Position numbers and translations under genes: made by a program. DNA of 64,000 bases from Cognatitamlana sp035818475. Lineage in GTDB: Bacteria > Bacteroidota > Bacteroidia > Flavobacteriales > Flavobacteriaceae. The notes below the pieces were generated by a model. It ran no database searches. It was not told the DNA's origin and saw nothing but the letters and a program-made list of their open reading frames with translations. This document shows, one piece after another, positions 33,844-43,300 of this stretch. How positions within the stretch are numbered: position 1 is the first letter of the stretch; every line of letters begins with the position of its first letter. The DNA lies in the NCBI RefSeq assembly GCF_035818475.1, contig NZ_JAYMGV010000001.1, positions 992,001-1,056,000 of the forward strand, read 5' to 3'.

Positions 33844-34764
33844 CTATTCCTTCTTTTTCTTAGCTTCTTTCATAGCTTCACCAATTTGATTGCTAGCCGC
33901 AAAACTGGCTACCATATCATTCAACATGTTACTGCCTGCTTGTGGGGCATTGGGTAATAATATAAGGTTGCTATTGGTCTCTTCTCCTAAAGATTGTAGT
34001 GTATCATAATGTTGCGTAACTACTATTAAGGCAGACGCTTCCTGACTGTTTATACCAACTCGGTTTAATACTTCAACAGACTCTTCTAAACCACGTGCAA
34101 TTTCTCTTCGCTGATCAGCAATACCTTGTCCTTGCAAGCGCTTACTTTCGGCTTCAGCTTTTGCTTTTTCAACAATTAAAATACGTTGTGCATCACCCTC
34201 AAATTGCGCAGCTATTTTTTCACGTTCAGAAGCATTAATTCTATTCATAGCTTCTTTTACTTGCCCATCAGGGTCAATATCCGTTACCAGTGTTTTAATA
34301 ATATCATAACCGTATTCAATCATGGCGTCATTTAGTTCTGATTTAACAGCAATGGCAATATCATCTTTTTTAACAAATACATCATCCAGCTTCATTTTTG
34401 GAACTTCGGCACGAACTACATCAAATACATAAGATGTAATTTGATCATGAGGGTAATCCAGCTTATAAAAAGCGTCATACACTTTATCGCGAATCACTTT
34501 ATACTGAACAGAAACTTTTAACTTAACAAATACATCATCAAGCGTTTTAGTTTCAATAATAACATCTAATTGCTGAATTTTTAAACTTAGTTTACCGGCA
34601 ATTCTATCCACTAAAGGAATTTTTAGTTGTAAGCCGGAATGACGAATACTTTGATATTTACCAAAGCGCTCTATAATAGCAGCGGTCTGTTGCTTAACAA
34701 TGAAGAACGAGGAAATTAAAATAAATAACCCAATGACCAGAAAAGGAATGAAAGTAAAGCTCAT
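33844..34764 (-). CDS. SPFH/Band 7 membrane protein (stomatin/QmcA-like)
   Basis: The 306 residues comprise one N-terminal membrane helix (about 5-25), an SPFH domain (IIERFGKYQSIRHSGLQLKIPLVDR through EVPKMKLDDVF) and an Ala/Glu-rich coiled coil (EREKIAAQFEGDAQRI...AEAESKRLQGQGIADQRR), followed by a short tail ending in lysines. This is the stomatin/prohibitin layout. Members form oligomeric membrane scaffolds and often affect FtsH-type proteolysis; the local context gives no partner. It is a single gene on the minus strand. Confidence 0.9.
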   Translation of the reverse strand: MSFTFIPFLVIGLFILISSFFIVKQQTAAIIERFGKYQSIRHSGLQLKIPLVDRIAGKLSLKIQQLDVIIETKTLDDVFVKLKVSVQYKVIRDKVYDAFYKLDYPHDQITSYVFDVVRAEVPKMKLDDVFVKKDDIAIAVKSELNDAMIEYGYDIIKTLVTDIDPDGQVKEAMNRINASEREKIAAQFEGDAQRILIVEKAKAEAESKRLQGQGIADQRREIARGLEESVEVLNRVGINSQEASALIVVTQHYDTLQSLGEETNSNLILLPNAPQAGSNMLNDMVASFAASNQIGEAMKEAKKKKE

Positions 34765-34811
34765 AATAGTGTGTTAAAATGGTTAGAAAAATTTGAATGA
34801 CTAAATTAAGT

Positions 34812-34819
34812 TATATTTG
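34812..34819 (+). promoter_or_regulatory. -7 box for the beta-barrel protein gene
   Basis: TATATTTG (TAnnTTTG) lies 22 bases before the ATG at 34842 and inside the upstream frame extension, which argues that translation starts at 34842. Confidence 0.55.
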
Positions 34820-34841
34820 CGCACTTAACCTTAAAAATAAG

Positions 34842-35519
34842 ATGAAAAACAAACAACTTTACTTATTAGTAGTAATAATATCATGTTTTGTTACAAAAAG
34901 TTTTTCGCAACGTTATAAAATCCAGAATGGCTTTGGAATTTCAGGTGGTATCACCCAGTTTAATATTGAAACCAATAATTTCACAACCAAATCTTCTAAT
35001 GGGTTTATGGGAGGGTTAAGCGCTACAGTTGATATTCCTGTGAGGTGGTATAATATTAGTTTTGGTATGCAGTTGTCTGAGAGTCCTATTGAAATTTTAG
35101 GTAGGCCAACTGCAATAAGTAATGAAGAAGTATACTTAAAGTACAAAATGTTTGCAGCACAGGCAGCTATGCTTTTGCATATAAAAGCTATTCCGCAACA
35201 TGTTACTATTGATGTTGGCCCCATGTTGCAGTACAATAGTAAGTTGGAATTTAAGGATAAGGGCCAGGAGGGTTTTTATGTAAACCGGTATGATAATTTA
35301 ACAGCCAAAGATATAACAGACATCTCTCAGTTTAATTTTAATGGAGTAGTAGGAGCGTCTGTTGGGATAAAGAACTTTAAACTTAAGGCACAATATATCT
35401 ATGGGTTTACCAATATTTTAAAGAGGCTTGAAAATAAAGAATTAGACACTACAGGGGGCAGTGCTCGATTTAAAGGAAACCAAACCATGTTGGTTTTTGG
35501 TGGAATGGTATCTTTTTAG
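34842..35519 (+). CDS. Outer-membrane beta-barrel protein
   Basis: The 225 residues start at 34842, where a signal peptide begins (MKNKQLYLLVVIISCFVTKSFSQ). A further in-frame ATG at 34797 would bury it. The mature part alternates hydrophobic/aromatic strands (FGISGGITQFNI, WYNISFGMQLSE, FNGVVGASVGIKNFKLKAQYIYGF) and ends in Phe (MVFGGMVSF region, terminal F), as expected for an eight- to ten-strand barrel of the porin-family/OMP_b-brl_2 type. It could be PorT-like, but no residue decides that. It converges with the SGNH hydrolase with a single base between the stops. Confidence 0.75.
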   Translation: MKNKQLYLLVVIISCFVTKSFSQRYKIQNGFGISGGITQFNIETNNFTTKSSNGFMGGLSATVDIPVRWYNISFGMQLSESPIEILGRPTAISNEEVYLKYKMFAAQAAMLLHIKAIPQHVTIDVGPMLQYNSKLEFKDKGQEGFYVNRYDNLTAKDITDISQFNFNGVVGASVGIKNFKLKAQYIYGFTNILKRLENKELDTTGGSARFKGNQTMLVFGGMVSF

Positions 35520-35520
35520 T

Positions 35521-36471
35521 CTAGTGTAACAACTCACGTATTTTAATATCCAATGTGTTGACTTCTGTGATAGTTGGTGCAATATCATTAGATTTTACAA
35601 CTTTTCCTCTGGAATACCCTATATAATTTCTCCAACCATCAGATCGTATTTGCCTGCGCTTACTTACCAATACAAACAGGGAATCCTTTTTTAAAGAGTT
35701 GATCTCAGAAGTAGGATCGGTAATGATAATTTCAGGATATAGGTCTTGTAATACTTTTTTAGCCATATAAAAATGACCAGATTGATCAGGGTGAACAGCA
35801 TCTGGTATAAAGGTGGAATCCGGGTATTTAGTTTTCAAAGCTTCCAGTTTAGTACTTAAATAACTATGAAGGTCAATGGTTTTAGTACCATTTAAACCAG
35901 TTAGCCAATCTGCATAGCCTTTTAACACTTGATTATAATTATAATAAGGGCGCTTATAAGATTGCGGTTCATTGTCTTTAGCTACTCTGTGTTTTACAGG
36001 GTCTGGGTCAAAAGGGGTAGGAGTTAGTAAAATCAGTTTGGCTCCGGTATTTTCTACTTTGGTTTTTAGATCTTTAATTCCTTTTTTATAGTTATTGAAT
36101 CGGGCATCACCTTTAGCAGAAAAAATACCATCATTCATACCATAGCAAGCCAGGACCAGGTCAGGAGTTGTTGCTGTTAAGGCATCATCTAAACGGGTAT
36201 GAATACATGGCCTTGGAAAGGGGTGGTCTTGTTCGGAATCCCCGGAAACCGTTTCACTGGAAAGGCCTATACTAATGATGTCTAAGGCCTGTTCCGGGTA
36301 GTGTTTTCTTAAATAGTATTCCATAAAATCAACATATTGTCCATTTTGAGTGATGCTATTACCAAGAATTAAAACCTTTTTATTGTGTAGCGGAAGCTGT
36401 TGTGATGTTTTTGTACAGGATATAGTTAAGATAGAAAGAACTGTAAAAAAAGCGATTATAGTATGCTTCAT
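35521..36471 (-). CDS. SGNH/GDSL-family hydrolase lipoprotein
   Basis: This 316-residue lipoprotein (lipobox TISC) has an SGNH esterase/lipase domain. Block I LILGNSIT carries the nucleophile Ser, block III has CYGMNDG with the oxyanion Asn, and block V DAVHPDQSGH supplies the catalytic Asp and His. Bacteroidota relatives deacetylate glycans or act on polysaccharide side groups. The C-terminal 60 residues (about 255-316) lie beyond the usual SGNH core. No glycan locus adjoins it directly, so the substrate is open. Confidence 0.85.
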   Translation of the reverse strand: MKHTIIAFFTVLSILTISCTKTSQQLPLHNKKVLILGNSITQNGQYVDFMEYYLRKHYPEQALDIISIGLSSETVSGDSEQDHPFPRPCIHTRLDDALTATTPDLVLACYGMNDGIFSAKGDARFNNYKKGIKDLKTKVENTGAKLILLTPTPFDPDPVKHRVAKDNEPQSYKRPYYNYNQVLKGYADWLTGLNGTKTIDLHSYLSTKLEALKTKYPDSTFIPDAVHPDQSGHFYMAKKVLQDLYPEIIITDPTSEINSLKKDSLFVLVSKRRQIRSDGWRNYIGYSRGKVVKSNDIAPTITEVNTLDIKIRELLH

Positions 36472-36553
36472 ATGATGTATGACTGAAATTTTTATGAAGA
36501 TACTAAATTGATTTGAAGGTGCCGTTTGAAATGGGTTTAATTGGGGTGGGTTT

Positions 36554-36690
36554 ATTTAACGGTATTGTAAAAAGAGTCAGTAACGGAAAAATGCGGGAGT
36601 ATTTTCCGTTAACACGCCTAATTTAGCAAAACGAATTGAGTTTTTGGCAGAAAACTCAGCCGTTATTGCGCTTCCATGCTGTTGGCAATA
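36554..36690. repeat. Structured repeat region with three hairpins beside the accessory cassette
   Basis: The region has TAACGGAAAA/TTTTCCGTTA (36581-36590 with 36602-36611), TGAGTTTT/AAAACTCA (36637-36644 with 36651-36658) and ATTGC/GCAAT (36665-36669 with 36685-36689). TAACGG occurs twice direct (36557, 36581) and CCGTTA twice (36606, 36660), so alternative outer pairing is possible. It lies downstream of the TPR gene. It resembles recombination-site or cassette-border repeats but does not match the attC consensus. Confidence 0.55.
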
Positions 36691-36709
36691 GTATTTTTTT
36701 TCTTTTAAC

Positions 36710-37861
36710 TTAATCTTCTTTTTCGTTAAAAAACTTTTTTTCTTTTAGTTCAGATATCTTATAATCTACTTGATTCCGGAATTTACTATTTGGAAATTTC
36801 TTTTTAAATTTCTCAAAAAGTTTAATTCTTGCATCTATATCTTTGTAATAACTATCTTTTGTAAGTAGTAAAATGTAATTAGCTTCTTGATTTAGATGAT
36901 TTTCACTAACAGCACGTTTTAATGCACCTATAGCCTCCTTTTTCTTTTTTTGATGATTATAGATTACTCCTAATTTTATATACTGCTCATCTAAAGGAGT
37001 ATCTTGAATCATCAAAGATTCTTTTATATATTTTTCAGCTTTTTCAAAATCGTGTAAACCACTGTAAAGCAAACCTAATAAGTATAAGTTTTCTGCATTT
37101 TTTGTATCAAATTCCAAAGCCTTTTTTTGATGGATAATTGCTTTTTGATAATCAGACAATCTTTTATAGCAAAAGCTTAATTTTTCATGGATAAATTGTG
37201 TTGACTCACCTAATTCAATTAATTTTTCAAACCATTTTGACGCATCTTTGTGTTTTTTTTGCAAGAAAAAGTTTTGTGCTTTAATGTTAATTAGTGATTT
37301 GTTATTTGCAAAAGATTTTAATCCAATATCTACAAAACGATTTGCTGTTTTATGTTTCCGTTTAATCATATGAAACTTAGCAATTTTATAAATAGCTTTT
37401 TGATGTGTACTATCTAATCTAAAAGCTTTTTTAAAGCTAATCTGTGCTGTAGAGTCTTTTTGATGCTCTAATATCAATCCCAAATTGTAATGATAATTAG
37501 GGTTTTCATTATCTATTGATATTAAATTATTGAAAATGTTAGAAGCTTGATTATAGTTTTTCGTTAATATTAGTAATTTTCCAAACTCATACTTAATTAA
37601 AGCATTTTCTGTATGTGAATCTATACTTTTTTGATAATACTTTAAAGATTTATCATAATTGCCCAAAGATTTATATGCATTTGCTATTTTATGATAAACA
37701 ATGATTTGATGTTCAATTTCACTATATTTTTCAATTGCTTTTGTGAAATTTCCTTGAGCAAATAAACTATCTCCAATTTGTAAAGGTGAAGATTGAGCCC
37801 CAACTTTAGTTATAAATAATATTATCAAAATATTCGTTACTATGTTTATTTTACTTGGCAT
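36710..37861 (-). CDS. Secreted tetratricopeptide-repeat protein
   Basis: This 383-residue protein has an N-terminal signal peptide (about 1-22, ending VGAQS) and about nine TPR units. Clear examples are LGNYDKSLKYYQKSIDSH, YHYNLGLILEHQKDS, LSDYQKAIIHQKKALEFD and LHDFEKAEKYIKESLMI. It is very rich in Lys and lacks any enzymatic domain. It would act in the periplasm or at the outer membrane as a protein-binding scaffold. Together with the small lipoprotein upstream (30 bases away) it forms an accessory pair not seen as a standard neighbour of gltX. Confidence 0.8.
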   Translation of the reverse strand: MPSKINIVTNILIILFITKVGAQSSPLQIGDSLFAQGNFTKAIEKYSEIEHQIIVYHKIANAYKSLGNYDKSLKYYQKSIDSHTENALIKYEFGKLLILTKNYNQASNIFNNLISIDNENPNYHYNLGLILEHQKDSTAQISFKKAFRLDSTHQKAIYKIAKFHMIKRKHKTANRFVDIGLKSFANNKSLINIKAQNFFLQKKHKDASKWFEKLIELGESTQFIHEKLSFCYKRLSDYQKAIIHQKKALEFDTKNAENLYLLGLLYSGLHDFEKAEKYIKESLMIQDTPLDEQYIKLGVIYNHQKKKKEAIGALKRAVSENHLNQEANYILLLTKDSYYKDIDARIKLFEKFKKKFPNSKFRNQVDYKISELKEKKFFNEKED

Positions 37862-37891
37862 TTTTTGAGAAGCTGAATTAAAAGTTATACT

Positions 37892-38398
37892 TTAATAGTT
37901 CACATATTTTATTTTTCCGCATTGTGCATACCTCTCATTTCTATATAAGTCTATTTTGACATTTTCACAAAATTTTTGAAGCACTTTTTCGTATTCAGTA
38001 CGTTTTTCAGTACTAACAGATTGGTTTCTAATTTTGAATGTGTAGAAGTCCACAGTTCCATCTTTACTGAAATAAATTCGATTCATTACTGTAATTGTTG
38101 AATCTGGAACTTCCCATTTAAAGTTTTCCGATTTTATAAAATCTGATACATTTTTATGAAATTCTGTCCAAGATTTTCCAACTTTTTGATATTCAGCTTC
38201 TGTTACATTTCTTGGGTCGAGCAGATTGAGATAAATGCTATCCAAATTCAGCTTCTTTATCTCATTAAAAGCTAACTCATTGTCTCCATTCACTACTTTT
38301 GGTTCAACGTTCAGATTGTTTTTAGTTTCAGATGACTTTTGCTTACAGCTTATTATTCCAACAATCAGAAGAATCCAAAGTGTTTTTTTTAATCTCAT
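37892..38398 (-). CDS. Hypothetical lipoprotein
   Basis: This 168-residue protein has a lipoprotein signal peptide (lipobox IISC, followed by KQKSSETKN). I do not recognise the family. The mature part is mixed alpha/beta with many Lys/Asn and a C-terminal Cys-containing segment (QKFCENVKIDLYRNERYAQC). It lies just upstream of, and probably with, the TPR gene. A 10-bp hairpin (38429-38457) precedes it. Confidence 0.6.
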   Translation of the reverse strand: MRLKKTLWILLIVGIISCKQKSSETKNNLNVEPKVVNGDNELAFNEIKKLNLDSIYLNLLDPRNVTEAEYQKVGKSWTEFHKNVSDFIKSENFKWEVPDSTITVMNRIYFSKDGTVDFYTFKIRNQSVSTEKRTEYEKVLQKFCENVKIDLYRNERYAQCGKIKYVNY

Positions 38399-38428
38399 AA
38401 GGTTTGGTTTATATTATTGCAATGGAAA

Positions 38429-38457
38429 GATAAAGTTCTGTTTCAATGAACTTTATC
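38429..38457. repeat. Inverted repeat upstream of the hypothetical lipoprotein
   Basis: GATAAAGTTC / GAACTTTATC is a perfect 10-bp stem with a 9-base loop, followed by CGGTTGTTAAACG. That tail contains GTTAAAC, which mirrors ATTTAAC at 36554-36560 on the far side of the two-gene insert. Confidence 0.6.
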
Positions 38458-38520
38458 GGTTGTTAAACGAAGGTAGTTGAAAATTTTTACAAAATCAAGA
38501 TGCAATATAACACGAACAAA

Positions 38521-38556
38521 AAAGACCTGACAGGTTTTTAAAACCTGACAGGTCTA
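38521..38556 (-). terminator. Terminator of gltX
   Basis: AGACCTGACAGGTTTT and AAAACCTGACAGGTCT form a 16-bp stem with one internal mismatch. On the minus strand it is followed by TTTTTT, 20 bases past the gltX stop. The ACCTGACAGG palindrome is a common Bacteroidota intergenic repeat, so it may be a mobile or REP-like sequence serving as terminator. Confidence 0.75.
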
Positions 38557-38575
38557 GGTACGCTTAAAAAGATTT

Positions 38576-40126
38576 TTACAAGATATTTAAAACAGCATCA
38601 ATCCGTTTAATACTTTCAGCTTTTCCTATCATAAACATGATATCAAACACATCAGGCCCTTGTAAAGCGCCCACCAATGCCAAACGTAAAGGCATCATAA
38701 CTTTACCAAAGCCTATCTCTTGTTCTGTTATCCAGCCTTTAATACTGGTTTGAAGGCTTTCTACTGTAAAATCTTCTGTATTTTCTACCAATGTTAGTAT
38801 CTGGCTTAAAATAGCTTTAGTATCCTCTTTAAATGCTTTTTTAGAGGCTTTTTCATCATAAGAAATTGGTGCCGTAAAAAAGAAATGACTGAGATTCCAG
38901 AAGTCAGAAATAAAAGTAGCGCGTTCTTTTATTAAGCCAATAACCAGAGCTATATAATTTACGTCAATATCATTAGAAAGAGATGACCCGGTTTCATTAG
39001 CTATGTCATTTAGTTTTGCGTCAACAACAGGCTTAAATAATTCCGCTAATGCATCATTGCTTTGTTCCTGCATATAATGATGATTAAACCATTTGGTTTT
39101 ATCGGGGTCAAAACGCGCACCGGATTTATTGACACGTTCCAGTTCAAATGCATTTATCAATGCTTCCATGTTAAAAATTTCCTGTTCAGTTCCCGGGTTC
39201 CACCCTAAAAAGGCTAAGAAGTTTACCATAGCTTCAGGGAAATAACCATCTTCTTTATAACCTCTGGAAACATCATTGGTTTTGGGGTCAGTCCACTGTA
39301 AAGGAAAAACAGGGAACCCTAATTTGTCACCATCACGCTTACTTAATTTTCCTTTTCCCGTAGGTTTTAGTATCAATGGTAAATGTGCAAATTCCGGAGC
39401 TTTCCACCCAAAAGCCTGATACAATTGATAGTGTAAGGCTAATGAAGGCAACCATTCTTCCCCGCGAATAACATGTGTGATCTCCATTAAGTGGTCATCA
39501 ACAATATTAGCTAAATGGTAGGTTGGCATACCATCACTTTTAAACAACACTTTGTCGTCTAATATATTGGTATCAATCTTTATATCACCACGAATACTAT
39601 CTTTAAGGTGTAAGGTTTCATCTTGCGGTGATTTGAACCGTATCACATAATCTTCGCCGGCATCAATTTTAGCCTGAACGTCTTCATCACTAAGTGACAG
39701 AGAGTTGCTCAATTTTAACCTGTTATGCCAATTGTAGATAAAAGTTTTACCTTTTGCTTCATGGTCTTTTCTATGAAAATCTAATGTTTCGGCTGTGTCA
39801 AAAGCATAGTAAGCATTACCGGAAGCAATGAGCTCATCAGCATATTGTTTATATAAGTGCTTGCGTTCACTTTGTCTGTAAGGCCCATAGTTACCTTCTT
39901 TTCCAACGCCTTCGTCAAATGGCATTCCACACCAATTTAAAGCATCAATAATATATTGTTCAGCACCTTCAACATACCTGTTTTGATCAGTGTCTTCAAT
40001 CCTTAGAATAAAATCGCCTTTATGTTTTTTGGCAAACAAATAATTAAATAATGCGGTTCTTACGCCACCAATATGTAAGGGTCCGGTGGGACTAGGTGCA
40101 AATCGTACACGAACGTTTTGAGTCAT
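38576..40126 (-). CDS. gltX: Glutamyl-tRNA synthetase
   Basis: This 516-residue class I synthetase loads tRNA-Glu. It starts MTQNVRVRFAPSPTGPLHIGG, containing the HIGH-equivalent motif, with RIEDTDQNRYVEGAE soon after. The KMSKS equivalent is KLSKRDG near residue 260, and the C-terminal helical anticodon-binding part follows (HHYMQEQSNDALAELF onward). The length is normal for bacterial GluRS. With a separate glnS in the window, it is expected to be a discriminating enzyme. It is a single gene on the minus strand with a terminator downstream. Confidence 0.96.
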   Translation of the reverse strand: MTQNVRVRFAPSPTGPLHIGGVRTALFNYLFAKKHKGDFILRIEDTDQNRYVEGAEQYIIDALNWCGMPFDEGVGKEGNYGPYRQSERKHLYKQYADELIASGNAYYAFDTAETLDFHRKDHEAKGKTFIYNWHNRLKLSNSLSLSDEDVQAKIDAGEDYVIRFKSPQDETLHLKDSIRGDIKIDTNILDDKVLFKSDGMPTYHLANIVDDHLMEITHVIRGEEWLPSLALHYQLYQAFGWKAPEFAHLPLILKPTGKGKLSKRDGDKLGFPVFPLQWTDPKTNDVSRGYKEDGYFPEAMVNFLAFLGWNPGTEQEIFNMEALINAFELERVNKSGARFDPDKTKWFNHHYMQEQSNDALAELFKPVVDAKLNDIANETGSSLSNDIDVNYIALVIGLIKERATFISDFWNLSHFFFTAPISYDEKASKKAFKEDTKAILSQILTLVENTEDFTVESLQTSIKGWITEQEIGFGKVMMPLRLALVGALQGPDVFDIMFMIGKAESIKRIDAVLNIL

Positions 40127-40253
40127 AATCTATAATCAAAAAATAATTCTTAAAATATTTAGATTTACGTTTCTATATGAAACATTTGTCCTGAAGGTGT
40201 CACTTTAAATGACATGGTTGTAACTTATTAAAATGACGACTCAAGAATTGTGG

Positions 40254-40261
40254 CAAAGATA
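40254..40261 (-). promoter_or_regulatory. -7 box for gltX
   Basis: The minus strand reads TATCTTTG, an exact TAnnTTTG match. It implies a leader of about 120 bases before gltX. Confidence 0.4.
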
Positions 40262-40348
40262 CAATTAACAGGTAATTAAGACCCTTGTAAAAAATAAAAT
40301 TGTAGTTTAGTAAGTTAATAGTTAGTTACTAAGTGTTTTTCCCAAATC

Positions 40349-43300
40349 ATGAAGAATTTTAAGGCCATACAAAACAAATTAGAAAAATTTATTAGACGCT
40401 ATTACCTTAATCAATTGCTTAAGGGCGGTATTTTGTTTTTTGCTATTGGCTTACTTTATTTTTTGTTTACACTATTTCTTGAACATGTTTTATGGTTGAA
40501 TACTACATTACGAACGGTTCTTTTTTGGTTGTTTATTAGTGTAGAGTTTGGCTTGTTAACAAGGTTTATATTTATTCCATTGGCTAAATTATTTAAGCTT
40601 CAAAAGGGTATAGATTATGAAGCCGCTTCAAAAATAATTGGCCAACATTTTCCTGAAGTAAATGATAAACTTTTAAATGTACTTCAGCTACATAAAACAA
40701 AGGAAGATTCAGAATTGTTGCTGGCGGGTATAGATCAAAAGTCTTTAGAACTTAAACCCGTTCCGTTTAGGTTAGCTGTAAATTTTAAACACAATGTAGG
40801 GTACTTAAAATATGCTGCAGTTCCGGTTATTATTATTCTCTTAATTTTTTTTACCGGGAATTTTGATTGGTTTAGTAATAGTTATAAACGTGTTGTGGAT
40901 TATAAGACAGCTTATGAACCACCAGCTCCGTTTCAATTTTTTGTATTGAATGACACCTTGAAAACAATTGAAGGTATAGACTATAAACTAATTGTTAAAA
41001 CAGCAGGGGAGGTGATGCCCGAAAGTGTTCAGATCTATTATAATGATGAGGCTTATTTTTTGCAGCAAAAAGATATAGGTGAGTTTGAATATGTGTTTTC
41101 AAAGCCAACGGAATCAACGCAATTTCAATTAACTGCTAACGGCGTGACTTCTAAGCCCTATACTTTAGATATTATAGAAACGCCCTCTTTGTTGAGTTTT
41201 GAAATGATTTTAGATTATCCTTCTTACACCAATAAAAAAGATGAAGCCTTAAATAGTACCGGTAATGCTGTAGTACCTGAAGGCACTAAGGTTAAGTGGA
41301 AACTTAATACTAAATCTACAGAAGAAGTATTTCTTTACGCACATGATACTTTAGCATTAAGTTCAGATAAAACCGGACAGTTTGAGATTTCAAAACAAAT
41401 ATTCAAAAACTATGATTATACGTTGAGTACAAGCAACAATAATCTAAAGGATTATGAAAAGCTGAACTTTAGGATTGATGTGATTAAAGATGAATATCCT
41501 GAAATGAATTTAAAAGTAGAAAAAGACAGCCTGGATTTGCAGACCCTTTATTTCTATGGACAAGTCAGTGATGATTATGGATTTACTAAACTCCAACTTG
41601 TATATTATCCTTCTGATAATGAGGAAGATAAGAAGTTTGAGGCTATACCTGTATCAGATTCAAATGTTGCTGAATTTATTAGTGCTTTTCCTAATAATTT
41701 AAATATTGAACCAGGCATTTCATATGAATTATTTTTTCAAGTATTTGATAATGATGTAGTTAATCATTATAAAAGTATAAAAAGTAATGTTTTTACTTAT
41801 AGAAAACGAACAAAAGAAGAAGAACAGCAAAAACAACTAAAAGAGCAGAGTGAAACGATTACAAACTTGAACAAGTCGCTGGAAAAATTTAATGAACAAG
41901 AAAAGCAGTTAGAAGAGTTAACAAAAACACAAAAAGAAAAGACAAGTTTAAATTTTAATGACAAAAAGAAATTAGAATCATTTTTTAAAAGGCAAAAACA
42001 GCAGGATGAAATGATGAAAAATTTTAATAAAAAATTGAATGATAATCTTCAGGAGTTTCAAAAAGAGAGGGATGATAAGGATGAGTTTAAAGAAGATTTA
42101 AAAGAACGTTTAAAAGAGAATGAAGAAAAGCTAGAAAAGGATGAAAAACTATTAAAAGAAATTGAAAAGCTCCAGGAAAAGATTAGCAGAGAAGAGTTGG
42201 TAAAGAAATTGGATGAGCTTGCTAAGCAAAATAAAAATAAGAAACGTAGTTTGGAGCAGTTACTGGAGTTGACCAAACGTTTTTATGTTGAAAAGAAACT
42301 AGAAACGCTTAGAGATGATCTGGAAAAACTTGGAGAAGTTCAAGAAAAGCTATCTAATGAAACTGAAGAGAAAAACACTAAGGAAAAGCAAGAGGAATTA
42401 AACAAAGCATTTCAGGAATATAAAAAGCAAATTGAAGCGCTTGAGAAAGATAATAAAGCGTTAAAAAAACCGATAGAAATTCCAAGAGATAAATTAGACG
42501 AGCGAGAGGTAGAAAATGATCAGAAGAATGCATCAGATGAATTGGAAAAGAATGAGCAAGAAAAGCCATCAGATCAAGACCAGGAAGATTCAAATAAAAA
42601 TCAAAAGCAGAATTTAAAGAATGCACAAAAGAGCCAAAAGAAGGCCGCTAAAAAGATGAAAGAAATGAGCCGGCAAATGCAAAGTGCTATGCAATCTGCT
42701 GGAGGCGATCAAGTGCAAGAAGATATGGAAATGTTACGTCAGGTTTTAGATAATCTGGTTTTATTTTCTTTTGACCAGGAAGTGCTGATGAATGAGTTTA
42801 AGTCTATTGAGGTTAACCATAATAAATTTGCTACATATCTAAAAAAACAAAACAATTTGCGTGAGCATTTTGAGCATATTGATGATAGCTTGTTTGCATT
42901 ATCATTACGTCAGCCTAAAGTTTCAGAGCAGGTTAATAAAGAAATAACTGAAGTGTATTATAATATTGATAAGGCACTTGAATTGTTAGCAGAAAACCAA
43001 TTGTATCAAGGTATTTCCAATCAGCAATTTACCATAACGGCAGCAAATAATTTGGCTGATTTTTTAAGTGATATGTTAGATAATATGCAGGAAAGTATGA
43101 ATATGTCTGCAGGACAGGGTGGACAGGGAGAGATGCAGTTGCCGGATATTATTATGAGCCAGGAAGAGCTTAACAAGATGATGGAGGAAGGCATGAAAAA
43201 AGGAGAAAAGGATGGTTCTAAAAGTGGAGTAGGACAAAAGGAAGGTGAAGGAGATAAAGAAGGAGAGCAAGGTAATAAGGGAAAAAATGGAAAGGGTAAA

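Noticed and set aside
34797..34841. Upstream ATG for the beta-barrel gene
   Set aside because: The signal peptide begins at 34842, and a TATATTTG promoter box lies between the two candidate starts.
36554..36690. Integron attC site
   Set aside because: ATTTAAC fits the RYYYAAC core, but no GTTRRRY partner at the right distance was found on the same side, and no integrase gene is present; kept only as a structured repeat.
42040..42620. Short near-repeats rich in GAAAAG/AAAGAA, considered as a CRISPR-like or satellite array
   Set aside because: They are codon-level repeats of Lys/Glu heptads in the DUF4175 coiled coil, with no regular spacer pattern.
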